Source: Halarcobacter anaerophilus | GTDB taxonomy: Bacteria; Campylobacterota; Campylobacteria; Campylobacterales; Arcobacteraceae | Length of the DNA stretch: 64,000 bases | Direction: 5' to 3' | Assembly (NCBI RefSeq): GCF_006459125.1 | Contig: NZ_CP041070.1 | Span: forward strand, 1,116,001-1,180,000 | In this document: positions 17,762 through 26,816 of the stretch, piece by piece | Layout: each line of letters starts with the position of its first letter | Numbering within the stretch: position 1 is the stretch's first letter | Made by a program: the position numbers and the translations under genes | Notes under the pieces: model-generated | Database searches by the model: none | Told to the model about the DNA's origin: nothing | The model's input: only the letters and a program-made list of their open reading frames with translations

Positions 17762-18488
17762 AATGAAGCGGGTTGAAAGAATGACTCCAATCATGCGAAC
17801 CATTCACTGGTCGAATGCCGTTTGCATGCTTGTGGCAGTTATAACCGGGCTATATATAGGTCATCCGTATTATCAAACTTTTATAGCTGATCCTGCAGTT
17901 GATAAATATGTGATGGCATGGAACAGATGGGGGCATTTAATTGCCGCAATCGTATTTGACGTAACTGCTATTTTAATCGGTTACTTATATCTATTTTCAA
18001 GATTTGAAAAACCATATAAAAAGATACTTCCTACAAAGAAAAACTTTATAGAGTTTTGTGAAGTATTTTTTAACTTAATAACGTTTAACAGAAGAAAAAA
18101 GTTTAACAGTGAATACAGTGATAGTTACAATATTATGTTTTTCACGCTATTTCATATTCTTTTAGTATTTATGTTATTAACAGGTCTTCAAATGTATGTA
18201 CACGGTTTAGCGTCAGGAGAGAGTTCTATAGGAGCATGGTGGCCTTGGATATTGCATTTGTCTACTGATTGGACTTTAAGCGTATTCGGTGGAAACATGG
18301 GCGTTAGAATTGCTCATCATACAGCAATGTATATATTGATTATGTGGGTTATGTGTCATATTTATTATCAAATCTGGAGAACAATCTTTTGGAAAGAGGG
18401 TGATATAAATATTGTATTCGGCGGTTATAAATTTGCTAATAAAAATTCAATTGAGGCAAAAAATAATTTAGAAACCCAAGGAAAATAG
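17754..18488 (+). CDS. hydC1: Hydrogenase cytochrome b subunit 1
   Basis: 244 residues, GTG start at 17754 a few bases after GGAGGA, overlapping the end of hydB1. Four to five membrane helices carry histidines placed for two b hemes and quinone contact: TIHWSN near residue 17, NRWGHL near 60, FHILL near 131 and RIAHHTAMY near 190. It anchors HydA1B1 to the membrane and passes electrons to (mena)quinone. A terminator 20 bp downstream ends the hydA1B1C1 unit, so hydD1E1 probably has its own promoter or relies on read-through. Confidence 0.93.
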   Translation: MPKMKRVERMTPIMRTIHWSNAVCMLVAVITGLYIGHPYYQTFIADPAVDKYVMAWNRWGHLIAAIVFDVTAILIGYLYLFSRFEKPYKKILPTKKNFIEFCEVFFNLITFNRRKKFNSEYSDSYNIMFFTLFHILLVFMLLTGLQMYVHGLASGESSIGAWWPWILHLSTDWTLSVFGGNMGVRIAHHTAMYILIMWVMCHIYYQIWRTIFWKEGDINIVFGGYKFANKNSIEAKNNLETQGK

Positions 18489-18507
18489 CAAAAGTGTTTC
18501 TTATGGT

Positions 18508-18544
18508 AATAGGCTGCAACAATTTAGTTGCTGCCTATTTTTTT
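18508..18544 (+). terminator. Rho-independent terminator after hydC1
   Basis: AATAGGCTGCAAC (18508-18520), a six-base loop, then GTTGCTGCCTATT (18527-18539) with one mismatch, running into seven T residues. It separates the structural genes from hydD1E1. Confidence 0.82.
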
Positions 18545-18619
18545 ATAAAAGTTTATTTAAGATAAAATATTAAAAGTAAATATTTATTTTAAATAAATTT
18601 TTAAATTACAGGGAATTAT

Positions 18620-19195
18620 ATGAAAAATATTCTTATAGGTGTAGGAAATGTACTATTTAAAGACGAAGGAGTAGGAATCTATGCCTCTAAATATTTACAA
18701 AAAAATTTTGATTTTGGTGAAGAATTAGAAATTATCGAAGGCGGTACTTTAGGTTTTAAATTGATGACTTATTTTCAAGAGTATGATAATGTTATTATTT
18801 TAGATACTGTTTCTATTGAAGATAAAGCAGGTGAAATCTACAGATTACCTTCTGACGTTCTTTTAGGTCTTGGACAATATAGAAAAACTGCTCATGAAGT
18901 AGAAATAGTAGAGATGCTTGAAATATGTTCTGTTTTGGAAAAACATGCAGAAGTTACTATTTTAGGAATAATCCCCGAAGATATACAAAGTGTAGAAATA
19001 GGATTAACCCAAAATATTGAAAATAGATTTGATGAATATATAGCTCAAGCTTTAAAAGAGTGTGAAAGCATAGGAATAAAACCTAAAAGAAAAGATAATA
19101 AAAGCATTAAAAATATAGCTCAAGAGTTAATAGGAAGCTATAACGGGGAACACTTAAATAGAATCCCCAATGAGGAAGATACTACATGGAACTAA
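18620..19195 (+). CDS. hydD1: Hydrogenase maturation protease 1 (HyaD/HybD family)
   Basis: 191 residues. The N-terminus IGVGNVLFKDEGVGIYASKY has the conserved Glu that senses Ni; a Asp in ILDTVSIEDKAGE (about 56-60) and the His in KTAHEVEIVEM (about 93) complete the Ni-contact residues of the HybD family. It cleaves the C-terminal tail of the hydrogenase large subunit. The C-terminal 35 residues are an extension rich in K and N. Follows a terminator by 75 bp and overlaps hydE1 by 10 bp. Its likely client is HydB1, by position. Confidence 0.93.
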   Translation: MKNILIGVGNVLFKDEGVGIYASKYLQKNFDFGEELEIIEGGTLGFKLMTYFQEYDNVIILDTVSIEDKAGEIYRLPSDVLLGLGQYRKTAHEVEIVEMLEICSVLEKHAEVTILGIIPEDIQSVEIGLTQNIENRFDEYIAQALKECESIGIKPKRKDNKSIKNIAQELIGSYNGEHLNRIPNEEDTTWN

Positions 19196-20721
19196 TTTAT
19201 AAAATAGAGTTTAACAGTACAAATTTTTATTTTAAAGATATAATTGACGAGATAATAAAAGCTTCGGCAGTAAATGCCGTATCAAAAATGTATAGAGGTT
19301 TTATTTTATTGGTCTGCAATGATACTGAAGAAAAAATTAAAGAGTTTTTTGAAGCTTTGGAACAAAAACTTCCTTTATCTATCTTTTTATCTAAAGCAGA
19401 AGTATTGGATAGTTTTGATTATGAAAAAAACAAAGAGCTTGAAGATAAACATATAAAAGTAAATTTATCACTGCTCACAAATGAACAGATAAAAAAGATT
19501 CTTGAATTAAACAGCATTGATTTTTCAAATGATATAAATAAAATAAAAGAGGGTGGAGTTTCACGTTTTGAAACACACAACGGATTAAAAGATTTTTTTC
19601 TTCCTTCACGAGCTTTAAGAGAAGATTTTGAAGCAAAAGGGTACGAAGTTAAATTACTTATTACTGATATAAATAAAATATCGGATCTTTTAGAAATTTC
19701 ACAAAAAGATTTACAACTATTATGTTCTATAGAAAGACCCTTAGTCAAATTAAAATTCAAACTTCTTTATAATAAAAATAAAGAGTATTCCGATACTAGA
19801 TTTATTTATGCCAAAATTCCCGATGATAAAGAGACTATTCTTTTTGCACATGCTTTAAAAAACAGCGGTCTAAATTATCTTTTATATGTAAATGACGATG
19901 TTTATCAAAACGGTTTAAAAGTTACATATAATGATAAACAAAATATTGTAGTTTACGGAGATAAAACACTTTTTCCTAAATATGATTATAAGTTAAATAG
20001 AAAAGTAAACTCTTCTGCTGATTATTTTGAAGAGTACGGTTGCGTATATAAAGCAGTTCTTTGTCAGCTTAATAAAAAAGATGTTCCTACTGTAGGAGTA
20101 TATTTTTCATATAAGAGTGATGAATCTTCAATAAGAGTTAATATACCTGATATAGGGCAAAAAGAGATTATATATATTCCAAATGTTTTAAACAGCGTGG
20201 ATAACTGCTTGGAAGATATAAAATCAATTGATGAAAATACGGATAGATTGGTTGAAAACTATGTTAAAAAATTTCCTCAATTCTTTGAAAAAGAGTTTTT
20301 AGACAAAAATAGCGACGGCTTTGCATCAATTTTAAATATCCTAGCTTATATTTTAGGAATGAAAGATTATAAAGAGTTTGAAGATACGGCACTTTTATAT
20401 AGAGCTAAAAGCGGACTTCAAATAGATATGAACGTGCTTAAAATTGATGGGAAAAATTATTTGGATTATAGAAAAATTATCCAAAGTTCTATGAGTTATA
20501 AAATGGCTGATGTTGAAGATAGTATGATTGCCTACTCTTTTTATGAGAGTTTATGTGACTTTATAGCAGAACATGTTAATACAATATCAAAAGAGATAGG
20601 TGCAAAAGATTTAATCCTTTGCGGAAATATGTTTGCAAATTCGATTCTTCTTTCCAAAATAGATAAAAACTTAAAAAATATTAATATAATACTTCCTAAA
20701 GAGTATCCTTTAGATTACTAA
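19186..20721 (+). CDS. hydE1: HydE-type hydrogenase maturation factor 1, degenerate HypF-like
   Basis: 511 residues. HydE is required for hydrogenase activity in Helicobacter but its biochemical role is unknown. Compared by eye with the HypF at 27666-29885, residues 1-75 resemble the HypF acylphosphatase-like domain without its VQGVGFRP loop. The C-terminus LILCGNMFANSILLSKI lines up with HypF IVLTGGVFQNKTLLELV, and the protein ends at EYPLDY exactly where HypF continues PLNDGGIALGQL. The Zn fingers of HypF are absent. It therefore looks like a HypF paralogue without the usual catalytic motifs. Start ATG 19186 overlaps hydD1. Inference: scaffold or chaperone specific for hydrogenase 1. Confidence 0.78.
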   Translation: MELIYKIEFNSTNFYFKDIIDEIIKASAVNAVSKMYRGFILLVCNDTEEKIKEFFEALEQKLPLSIFLSKAEVLDSFDYEKNKELEDKHIKVNLSLLTNEQIKKILELNSIDFSNDINKIKEGGVSRFETHNGLKDFFLPSRALREDFEAKGYEVKLLITDINKISDLLEISQKDLQLLCSIERPLVKLKFKLLYNKNKEYSDTRFIYAKIPDDKETILFAHALKNSGLNYLLYVNDDVYQNGLKVTYNDKQNIVVYGDKTLFPKYDYKLNRKVNSSADYFEEYGCVYKAVLCQLNKKDVPTVGVYFSYKSDESSIRVNIPDIGQKEIIYIPNVLNSVDNCLEDIKSIDENTDRLVENYVKKFPQFFEKEFLDKNSDGFASILNILAYILGMKDYKEFEDTALLYRAKSGLQIDMNVLKIDGKNYLDYRKIIQSSMSYKMADVEDSMIAYSFYESLCDFIAEHVNTISKEIGAKDLILCGNMFANSILLSKIDKNLKNINIILPKEYPLDY

Positions 20722-20749
20722 AAATAATAAATTCTTCTTCTTTTTGAAT

Positions 20750-20790
20750 AATAAGTTTAATTATAAATAAAAGTTATAATTAAACTTATT
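20750..20790. repeat. Perfect 17-bp inverted repeat after hydE1
   Basis: A 17-bp arm (20750-20766, beginning AATAAGTTTAATT) pairs perfectly with 20774-20790 around a 7-base loop. It begins 29 bp after the hydE1 stop. The stem is nearly all A-T and lacks a T-run, so it may be a terminator substitute, an mRNA 3' end stabiliser or a protein site. The rest of the 347-bp gap 20722-21068 is AT-rich and contains the hydA2 promoter; no gene is visible. Confidence 0.6.
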
Positions 20791-20971
20791 GATAAAATGT
20801 AAAAAAAATGTAGAAACTAAGAAGCAAAAACTATCAAAAATATTGAAAATATGGTAATTATGTCACGTTAATGTCATCTTAGAAAGATAAAATCAAATTA
20901 TATTAAAAAACTTTAAAAAAAATTTAAATTTTTAGTTAAAGTTAAGTTTAAGTCATGTAATATTCTTTATA

Positions 20972-20988
20972 TATAATGAATATTCATT
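20972..20988 (+). promoter_or_regulatory. Putative hydA2 promoter with H2-regulon operator 3
   Basis: TATAAT at 20972-20977 overlaps a perfect 14-bp palindrome AATGAATATTCATT (20975-20988). The palindrome has the ATGAA-N2-TTCAT core seen at the hydA1 promoter. Overlap of the -10 box and operator is the classic repressor layout. The hydA2 GTG lies 80 bp downstream. Confidence 0.65.
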
Positions 20989-21068
20989 CAAGAAATTGAT
21001 TTAAGTGACAAGAATTTGTCGTAAGTGGTTATTATATAATTGAATAATTGTTTAGTAAAGGAAATATT

Positions 21069-22226
21069 GTGAAAGAGAATAGTTTATTTAACAGACTTTC
21101 GAAAAGATTGGAGTCTCTTGAAAAACTTCCAAAAATAGATGAAACTAAATCTATTCCAAAAGTTTTAGAAGAGAAAGGTTTCTCAAGAAGGGATTTTATG
21201 AAATGGGCTACTGCAGTTACTGCAATGTTAGCACTTCCAGCTAATTTTACTCCTCTAGTGGCAAAAGCTGCTGAGATAAGTGATAGATTGCCTATTATAT
21301 GGCTTCATATGGCTGAATGTACAGGTTGTTCCGAATCGCTGCTAAGAACTGATGCACCTACAATTGATTCTTTGATATTTGACTATATCTCTTTAGAATA
21401 TCATGAAACATTAATGGCAAGTGCAGGGTGGCAAGCAGAAGAGAATTTAGAACATGCAATAGAAAAACATAAAGGTAATTATATCCTTATGGTTGAAGGT
21501 GGTATTCCAAGCGGTGATACCGACTTTTATCTTACAATAGGCGGTCACGGTAAAACAGGAGAACAAAATGCAAAAGATGCCTGTGAAAGTGCAAAAGCTA
21601 TTTTTGCTATTGGCACCTGTTCTTCTTTTGGAGGTGTACAAGCTGCAAATCCAAATCCTACAGGAGCGGTTGCTTTAAGCAAAGTAACTAACAGAACAGT
21701 AATAAACGTACCTGGATGTCCTCCAAGTGAAAAAAATATTGTGGGTACTTTACTTCATTTTATTCTTTACGGTACTCTTCCTGCTTTAGATCCATATAAC
21801 AGACCAAAATGGGCTTATGGCTTAAGAATTCACGATCTTTGTGAAAGAAGAGGGCATTTTGATGCAGGTGAGTTTGTTGAAGAGTTTGGTGATGAAGGTG
21901 CAAAAAAAGGTTATTGTCTTTATAAAGTCGGTTGTAAAGGACCATATACTTTTAACAACTGTTCAAAAAATAAATTTAACCAACACACTTCTTGGCCTAT
22001 TCAAGCAGGACATGGATGTATCGGGTGTTCAGAACCTGATTTCTGGGATACAATGGGACCTTTTGAAGAACCGGTTGCAGACAGATTGTATAATAGTGTA
22101 TTCGGCGGTTTAGGAGCTGATGCAACAGCTGATAAAATAGGTGTTGGACTATTAGCGGTTACAGGTATCGGTATAGCTGCCCATGCTGCAATTTCAAAAT
22201 TTAAACACCCAAAAGATGAGGAGTAA
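21069..22226 (+). CDS. hydA2: Membrane-bound [NiFe] uptake hydrogenase small subunit 2
   Basis: 385 residues from GTG 21069, 7 bp after AAAGGA; a TTG at 21048 has no ribosome site. A Tat signal (SRRDFMKW) sits near residue 38 after a charged leader. All Fe-S ligands are canonical: proximal ECTGCSES (Cys84, Cys87), GTCSSFGG, PGCPPSE; distal HDLC and GYCLYKVGCKGP; medial NNC and GCIGC. A C-terminal helix (about 357-378) anchors it. It resembles the Campylobacter/Helicobacter/Wolinella HydA more closely than HydA1 does. Three bases separate it from hydB2. It is the first gene of a complete five-gene hydABCDE operon. Confidence 0.96.
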   Translation: MKENSLFNRLSKRLESLEKLPKIDETKSIPKVLEEKGFSRRDFMKWATAVTAMLALPANFTPLVAKAAEISDRLPIIWLHMAECTGCSESLLRTDAPTIDSLIFDYISLEYHETLMASAGWQAEENLEHAIEKHKGNYILMVEGGIPSGDTDFYLTIGGHGKTGEQNAKDACESAKAIFAIGTCSSFGGVQAANPNPTGAVALSKVTNRTVINVPGCPPSEKNIVGTLLHFILYGTLPALDPYNRPKWAYGLRIHDLCERRGHFDAGEFVEEFGDEGAKKGYCLYKVGCKGPYTFNNCSKNKFNQHTSWPIQAGHGCIGCSEPDFWDTMGPFEEPVADRLYNSVFGGLGADATADKIGVGLLAVTGIGIAAHAAISKFKHPKDEE

Positions 22227-22229
22227 AAA

Positions 22230-23960
22230 ATGTCAACAAAAAGAGTAATTGTCGACCCTATAACAAGAATTGAAGGACATTTAAGAATAGAAGTAGAGGT
22301 TGATGAAAATAATGTAATTCAAGATGCTTTTTCATCTGCTACTTTATGGAGAGGATTAGAGACTATTGTAAAAAACAGAGATCCAAGAGATGCCGGTTTT
22401 TTAATGCAAAGAATTTGCGGTGTATGTACTTTTTCTCATTATAGAGCAGGAATTGAAGCTGTTGAAGATGCTTTAGGTATTGTTCCTCCTTTAAATGCAA
22501 AATTAACAAGAAGTTTGATGAATCAAGCACTTTTTATGCATGACCACGTTGTGCATTTTTATCATCTTCACGGTTTAGACTGGGTTGACGTGGTATCAGC
22601 ACTTGATGCAGATGTTGCAAAAGCTTCAAAAGAGGCATTTAAATATACAAAATATCCAATTGCAACAGGTGAAAATGATCTGTTAAAAGTTAAAGATAGA
22701 GTTAAAGCATTTGTTGACAAAGGTGAATTAGGACCGTTTGCAAACGCTTATTGGGGACATGGAACATTTAAATTTACTCCTGAGCAAAATTTAATTGCAC
22801 TTTCTCACTATTTAAAAGCTTTAGAAGTTCAAAGAACAGCTGCACAACTTATGGCAATGTTCGGAGGTAAACAACCTCACCCTCAAAGTTTAACAGTAGG
22901 TGGAGTTACTTGTGTAATGGATCTGCTTGACCCTTCAAGAATGGGTGAATATTTAACAAAATACAAAGAAGTTGCAAACTTTATTGAACATGCATATTAT
23001 GCCGATATAAAAATGGCAGGTGGTGCATACTTTAAAGAAGGAAGTGTTACTGCACAAGCAGGTACAATGAACTTTATGTCTCATCAAATGATGGAGTTAA
23101 ACAGAAGTGAATATCTTTTTGATACAGGTATTATTTTAAACGGTGATTTATCAAAAGTTTATCCTATAAATGAAGATTTAATCACAGAAGAAGCAACTCA
23201 CTCTTGGTATGCAGATAATGAACCTTTACATCCATATAACGGGAAAACAAATCCTAACTATACAGGATTAAAAGATAAAATGACAATTGGACCTGACGGT
23301 AAAGAGATTCCTTCTAAATCACTTGACGATCAAGGAAAATACTCTTGGATTAAATCTCCTAGATATGACGGTCAAGTTATGGAAGTGGGACCTTTATCTT
23401 GCTTGTTGGTTTCATATGCAAAAGGTAATACAAAAGTTAAAGCTGTAGTAGATGAATTTTTACAAGAGACAGGACTTCCAACCGAAGCTTTATTTACTGC
23501 CCTAGGAAGAACAGCTGCAAGATGTTTACAAGCTATGGCTATTATTAGAAACGGTATGGAAACATTCAATACTTTAATTGAAAACTTAAAAGTTGACCAA
23601 GAGACTTGTGCTTCATATCATATAGATAAAGATAAAGAGTATAAAGGAAGATTTATAGGAGATGTTCCAAGAGGAATGTTATCACACTGGGTTAGAATCA
23701 AAAACGGTGTTATTGAAAATTATCAAGCCGTAGTTCCTTCAACTTGGAATGCAGGACCGACAGATTCTAAAGGACAAAAAGGTCCATATGAATCAAACTT
23801 AATAGGTTTAAAAGTTGAAGATATTTCAAAACCTTTGGAAATTATCAGAATTATACATAGTTTTGACCCTTGTATTGCTTGTGCGGTACATGTAATGGAT
23901 AAAAAAGGTAATAATCTTGGTGTTTACAAAGTAGATCCAATATACGGATGCAGCTGTTAG
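22230..23960 (+). CDS. hydB2: [NiFe] uptake hydrogenase large subunit 2
   Basis: 576 residues, clearly paralogous to HydB1 along its whole length. Ni motifs are RICGVCTFSH (about 60-69) and SFDPCIACAVH followed by a roughly 22-residue C-terminal tail for HydD2 to remove. It oxidises H2 in the periplasm with HydA2, entering the Tat pathway by co-export. Position 3 bp after hydA2 and 9 bp before hydC2 supports co-transcription. This is the module closest to the hydABCDE operon known from Campylobacter, Helicobacter and Wolinella. Confidence 0.96.
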   Translation: MSTKRVIVDPITRIEGHLRIEVEVDENNVIQDAFSSATLWRGLETIVKNRDPRDAGFLMQRICGVCTFSHYRAGIEAVEDALGIVPPLNAKLTRSLMNQALFMHDHVVHFYHLHGLDWVDVVSALDADVAKASKEAFKYTKYPIATGENDLLKVKDRVKAFVDKGELGPFANAYWGHGTFKFTPEQNLIALSHYLKALEVQRTAAQLMAMFGGKQPHPQSLTVGGVTCVMDLLDPSRMGEYLTKYKEVANFIEHAYYADIKMAGGAYFKEGSVTAQAGTMNFMSHQMMELNRSEYLFDTGIILNGDLSKVYPINEDLITEEATHSWYADNEPLHPYNGKTNPNYTGLKDKMTIGPDGKEIPSKSLDDQGKYSWIKSPRYDGQVMEVGPLSCLLVSYAKGNTKVKAVVDEFLQETGLPTEALFTALGRTAARCLQAMAIIRNGMETFNTLIENLKVDQETCASYHIDKDKEYKGRFIGDVPRGMLSHWVRIKNGVIENYQAVVPSTWNAGPTDSKGQKGPYESNLIGLKVEDISKPLEIIRIIHSFDPCIACAVHVMDKKGNNLGVYKVDPIYGCSC

Positions 23961-23969
23961 GAGCATATT

Positions 23970-24635
23970 ATGATTAAAAAACATTATGAATTCTCATACT
24001 GGCTTAGAGTTACTCACTGGATTAGAGTTGTAGCAATTATTGTATTAACCGTATCAGGTTTTTATATAGCTTCACCTTTTATAACTCCTGCTAGTGGAGG
24101 CGAACCCACAAATTTTATGAATGCTCTTTTTAGATCATGGCATATAATTTTTGGATTTTTATTAATTGCAGTGACAATAGGAAAATTCTATTTGTTTATT
24201 TTTGATAAACAAAGTCAAGTAGAGAGAAAATCTTTTTGGGATTTTATTAATCCAAAAACTTGGATACAACAAATAGGATATTACTTACTTGTTTCAAAAC
24301 ATCCACATACAAAAGGAGCATATAATCCTTTGCAATTTTTAGCATATGCAGGGATTTATATCTCGCTTGTAATGATATCTTTAACAGGATTGATTTTATA
24401 TGTAAATGTTTACCATGACGGAATGGGTGGATTATTATACGATGTTATGAGAAATTTTGAAGCAATATTAGGTGGACTAGCTTGGGTTAGACAGTTACAT
24501 CATATCTTTATGTGGATTTTTATAATATTCTTACCAATTCACGTATATTTGGTAATCTTTAACTCAGTCTACGGAAAACACGGTGATGTTGATTCTATTG
24601 TAAGCGGATATAAATGGGTGAAAGAAAAAGAGTAA
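23970..24635 (+). CDS. hydC2: Hydrogenase cytochrome b subunit 2
   Basis: 221 residues, start ATG 23970 preceded by TTAGGAG. Four to five membrane helices contain the expected heme/quinone histidines: VTHWIRV near residue 13, RSWHIIF near 51 and RQLHHIFMW near 178, with FLPIHVYLV close behind. It links HydA2B2 to menaquinone. The stop TAA shares its last A with the hydD2 ATG (TAATG). Clearly diverged from HydC1, so the two modules are an old duplication or separately acquired. Confidence 0.93.
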   Translation: MIKKHYEFSYWLRVTHWIRVVAIIVLTVSGFYIASPFITPASGGEPTNFMNALFRSWHIIFGFLLIAVTIGKFYLFIFDKQSQVERKSFWDFINPKTWIQQIGYYLLVSKHPHTKGAYNPLQFLAYAGIYISLVMISLTGLILYVNVYHDGMGGLLYDVMRNFEAILGGLAWVRQLHHIFMWIFIIFLPIHVYLVIFNSVYGKHGDVDSIVSGYKWVKEKE

Positions 24636-25198
24636 TGAATATTTTAATATTAGGAATAGGAAATATCCTATTCCAAGATGAAGGTATCGGAGCTCATTTT
24701 GTACACTATTTAGATGAGAAGTATGATTATCTCTCAAATGAAAATAGCGTAACAATTGTTGATGGAGGAACATTGGCTCAAAGGCTGATTCCTCTTATCA
24801 TAAAGTTTGATAAAGTTTTTGTGATTGATTGTATTGATGCACAAGACAGTAAAGCAGGAGATGTCTATTTCTTTGATTATTTAAAGGCACCTTCAGAAGT
24901 TGACTGGCAGGGAAGTGCTCATGAAGTAGAAATGCTTCAAACTCTTAATATGATAAAAATGAATGGAGATTTGCCTGAAACTTTTGTTTTAGGGATAATT
25001 CCCAAAAGAGTTGCAGATGATACCACTTTTGATTTAAGTGAAGAGATTGTAAAAGCATCGGCAACAATGGAGCATACGATTCTTAAATCTTTAAAAGAGT
25101 TAGGAGTTGAAACAAAAATTAGAAACAGCAATATTACTATAAACGATATTGCAAAAATTTCATTTAAAAGAGAGATTATTAATGATCTTAAAATATGA
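24635..25198 (+). CDS. hydD2: Hydrogenase maturation protease 2 (HyaD/HybD family)
   Basis: 187 residues from ATG 24635 (TAATG coupling with hydC2). Residues LGIGNILFQDEGIGAHFVHY carry the Ni-sensing Glu. VIDCIDAQDSKAGD near residue 65 and GSAHEVEMLQT near 95 supply the other family residues. It removes the C-terminal tail of HydB2 after Ni insertion. Overlaps hydE2 by 17 bp. Confidence 0.93.
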   Translation: MNILILGIGNILFQDEGIGAHFVHYLDEKYDYLSNENSVTIVDGGTLAQRLIPLIIKFDKVFVIDCIDAQDSKAGDVYFFDYLKAPSEVDWQGSAHEVEMLQTLNMIKMNGDLPETFVLGIIPKRVADDTTFDLSEEIVKASATMEHTILKSLKELGVETKIRNSNITINDIAKISFKREIINDLKI

Positions 25199-26810
25199 GT
25201 TTGAATATCAATCAAATAACAACTCTTTTATTACGATTTTAGATAATCTTCTAAAATCTAAAGAGTCTGAATATAAAATTGATAAAATAGGTGACAAAAT
25301 CTTTTTATATGTAGAAGATGAAGAGAAAAGGCTAATAGAGTTATCGGACGAATTGTCAAAAGAGTTGCCTGTCTCGATATTTTTAAAAGATTTTTCATTG
25401 GAAGTTGTACCACACATACCTCCTATTGACTATCAATACACCCTAGATAGTTGCTTAAAGTCTTATTGTCCAAATTGTTTAAATGAAACTGAAAATAAAA
25501 AATCGGCAAATTATTATAATCCCTTCATAAATTGTCAGATTTGTGGTACAACTTCCAATGAAAAATCAATGCAAATTTATGAAAAAAACGAACTTTTAAG
25601 TTTTGAAAGTTTTAAAAAAAGTTTTGAATATTTAGCCTCTTCTTTAAATAATGGAAAAATTATAAAAATTAAAAACTCATCAAAAACTTTTTTTCTAAAA
25701 AAGTTTGAAAAAATAGAGTATGAAGATCAATGGTTATTATGTAATGATGTAGAAAATTTATCTAAACTAACTGTGGGGTCAAAACAAAAAAATATAGCTC
25801 TTCTTAGTTTGGAAAAGCCTGTTATTGATTTTAATATTAATGCTATTTATAAAAGAGCAAATAAAATTGATTTTGAAAAAGTAAAAATCTCATATCCTTG
25901 GGATTTGGTTTTATACCTTTTATCAAAAGAGCTTTTAGAACAAGAAATAGAGTTTCTATCAATAGAAGAGACAAAAGATGATTTTGATATAGAAGTAGTT
26001 TATGATAAAAGTCTTACTCCTCCTAATATCTCGGTAACTGAAAATAGAATTTTTCTTCTTGGCAACAGCTGCTATGACGAAAGATTGGATGAAATTTACG
26101 ATAAATTCGATGAAGCATCAAAATCTCAGTTTACAGTTCTTTTAGATGAAAATGCACTTTATGAAAAATCAATTTTAAATATCTTCTTTTCATCAAAATA
26201 TGATGACGCAATATCTCTATACTCTCCAAAAATTGACGGGATTATCGATATTGTAAAATTTAAATTGCCAAATTCAATTGAAGAACTTTTTGCAGAAATT
26301 AAAAAAAGTAAAAACGGAGAAAAACTTTTAAATAATTATAAAGAAAAATTTCCGGAAATTTATGAAAAAGCTTTACAAACAGATATTTCGACTTTACATA
26401 AAAATTCAATTTATTCTTTATGGGAAATTGCATCAACAGTTTTGGAAATAGATAATATTTATTCAAAAGCAAGCCATTGTATTTTACAAAAAGGTCCTAG
26501 AATAGATTATAAACTTAATAAAAACGATAAACTTTTTAATAATGAATTTGATTTTGTAAGTTTTATAAAAAGCGGTATAAGTTTCAAATTGGCAGGAGTT
26601 GACGAAAAAACAATATCTTTGGGATATGTAGAAAATTATATCTATTTTTTAAGTGATTTATTTGATAAAGTTAATGAAGAGTTTGAGCTTGACGGAATCT
26701 CTTTTTGCGGTGATTTTATAGGTGAAGATTTTATAAATAAACTTATAAATAAAATTTTTAATAAACAGTTAAAAATTTATTATAACAGAGATTTCCCGAT
26801 ACAAAAATAA
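25182..26810 (+). CDS. hydE2: HydE-type hydrogenase maturation factor 2, degenerate HypF-like with one Zn finger
   Basis: 542 residues from ATG 25182. Residues 1-75 resemble the HypF acylphosphatase-like domain. Residues 96-121 hold CPNC-x18-CQIC, the same spacing as the first HypF zinc finger (CEDC-x18-CTNC at HypF 107-132), and the surrounding YNPFINCQICG resembles HypF. The C-terminus ISFCGDFIGEDFINKL lines up with HypF IVLTGGVFQNKTLLEL and ends DFPIQK, just before the HypF PLNDGG motif. It is thus intermediate between HypF and the Zn-finger-less HydE1. Known: Helicobacter HydE is needed for hydrogenase activity. Inferred: a HypF-derived accessory for hydrogenase 2. Confidence 0.8.
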   Translation: MILKYEFEYQSNNNSFITILDNLLKSKESEYKIDKIGDKIFLYVEDEEKRLIELSDELSKELPVSIFLKDFSLEVVPHIPPIDYQYTLDSCLKSYCPNCLNETENKKSANYYNPFINCQICGTTSNEKSMQIYEKNELLSFESFKKSFEYLASSLNNGKIIKIKNSSKTFFLKKFEKIEYEDQWLLCNDVENLSKLTVGSKQKNIALLSLEKPVIDFNINAIYKRANKIDFEKVKISYPWDLVLYLLSKELLEQEIEFLSIEETKDDFDIEVVYDKSLTPPNISVTENRIFLLGNSCYDERLDEIYDKFDEASKSQFTVLLDENALYEKSILNIFFSSKYDDAISLYSPKIDGIIDIVKFKLPNSIEELFAEIKKSKNGEKLLNNYKEKFPEIYEKALQTDISTLHKNSIYSLWEIASTVLEIDNIYSKASHCILQKGPRIDYKLNKNDKLFNNEFDFVSFIKSGISFKLAGVDEKTISLGYVENYIYFLSDLFDKVNEEFELDGISFCGDFIGEDFINKLINKIFNKQLKIYYNRDFPIQK

Positions 26811-26816
26811 AAGATT

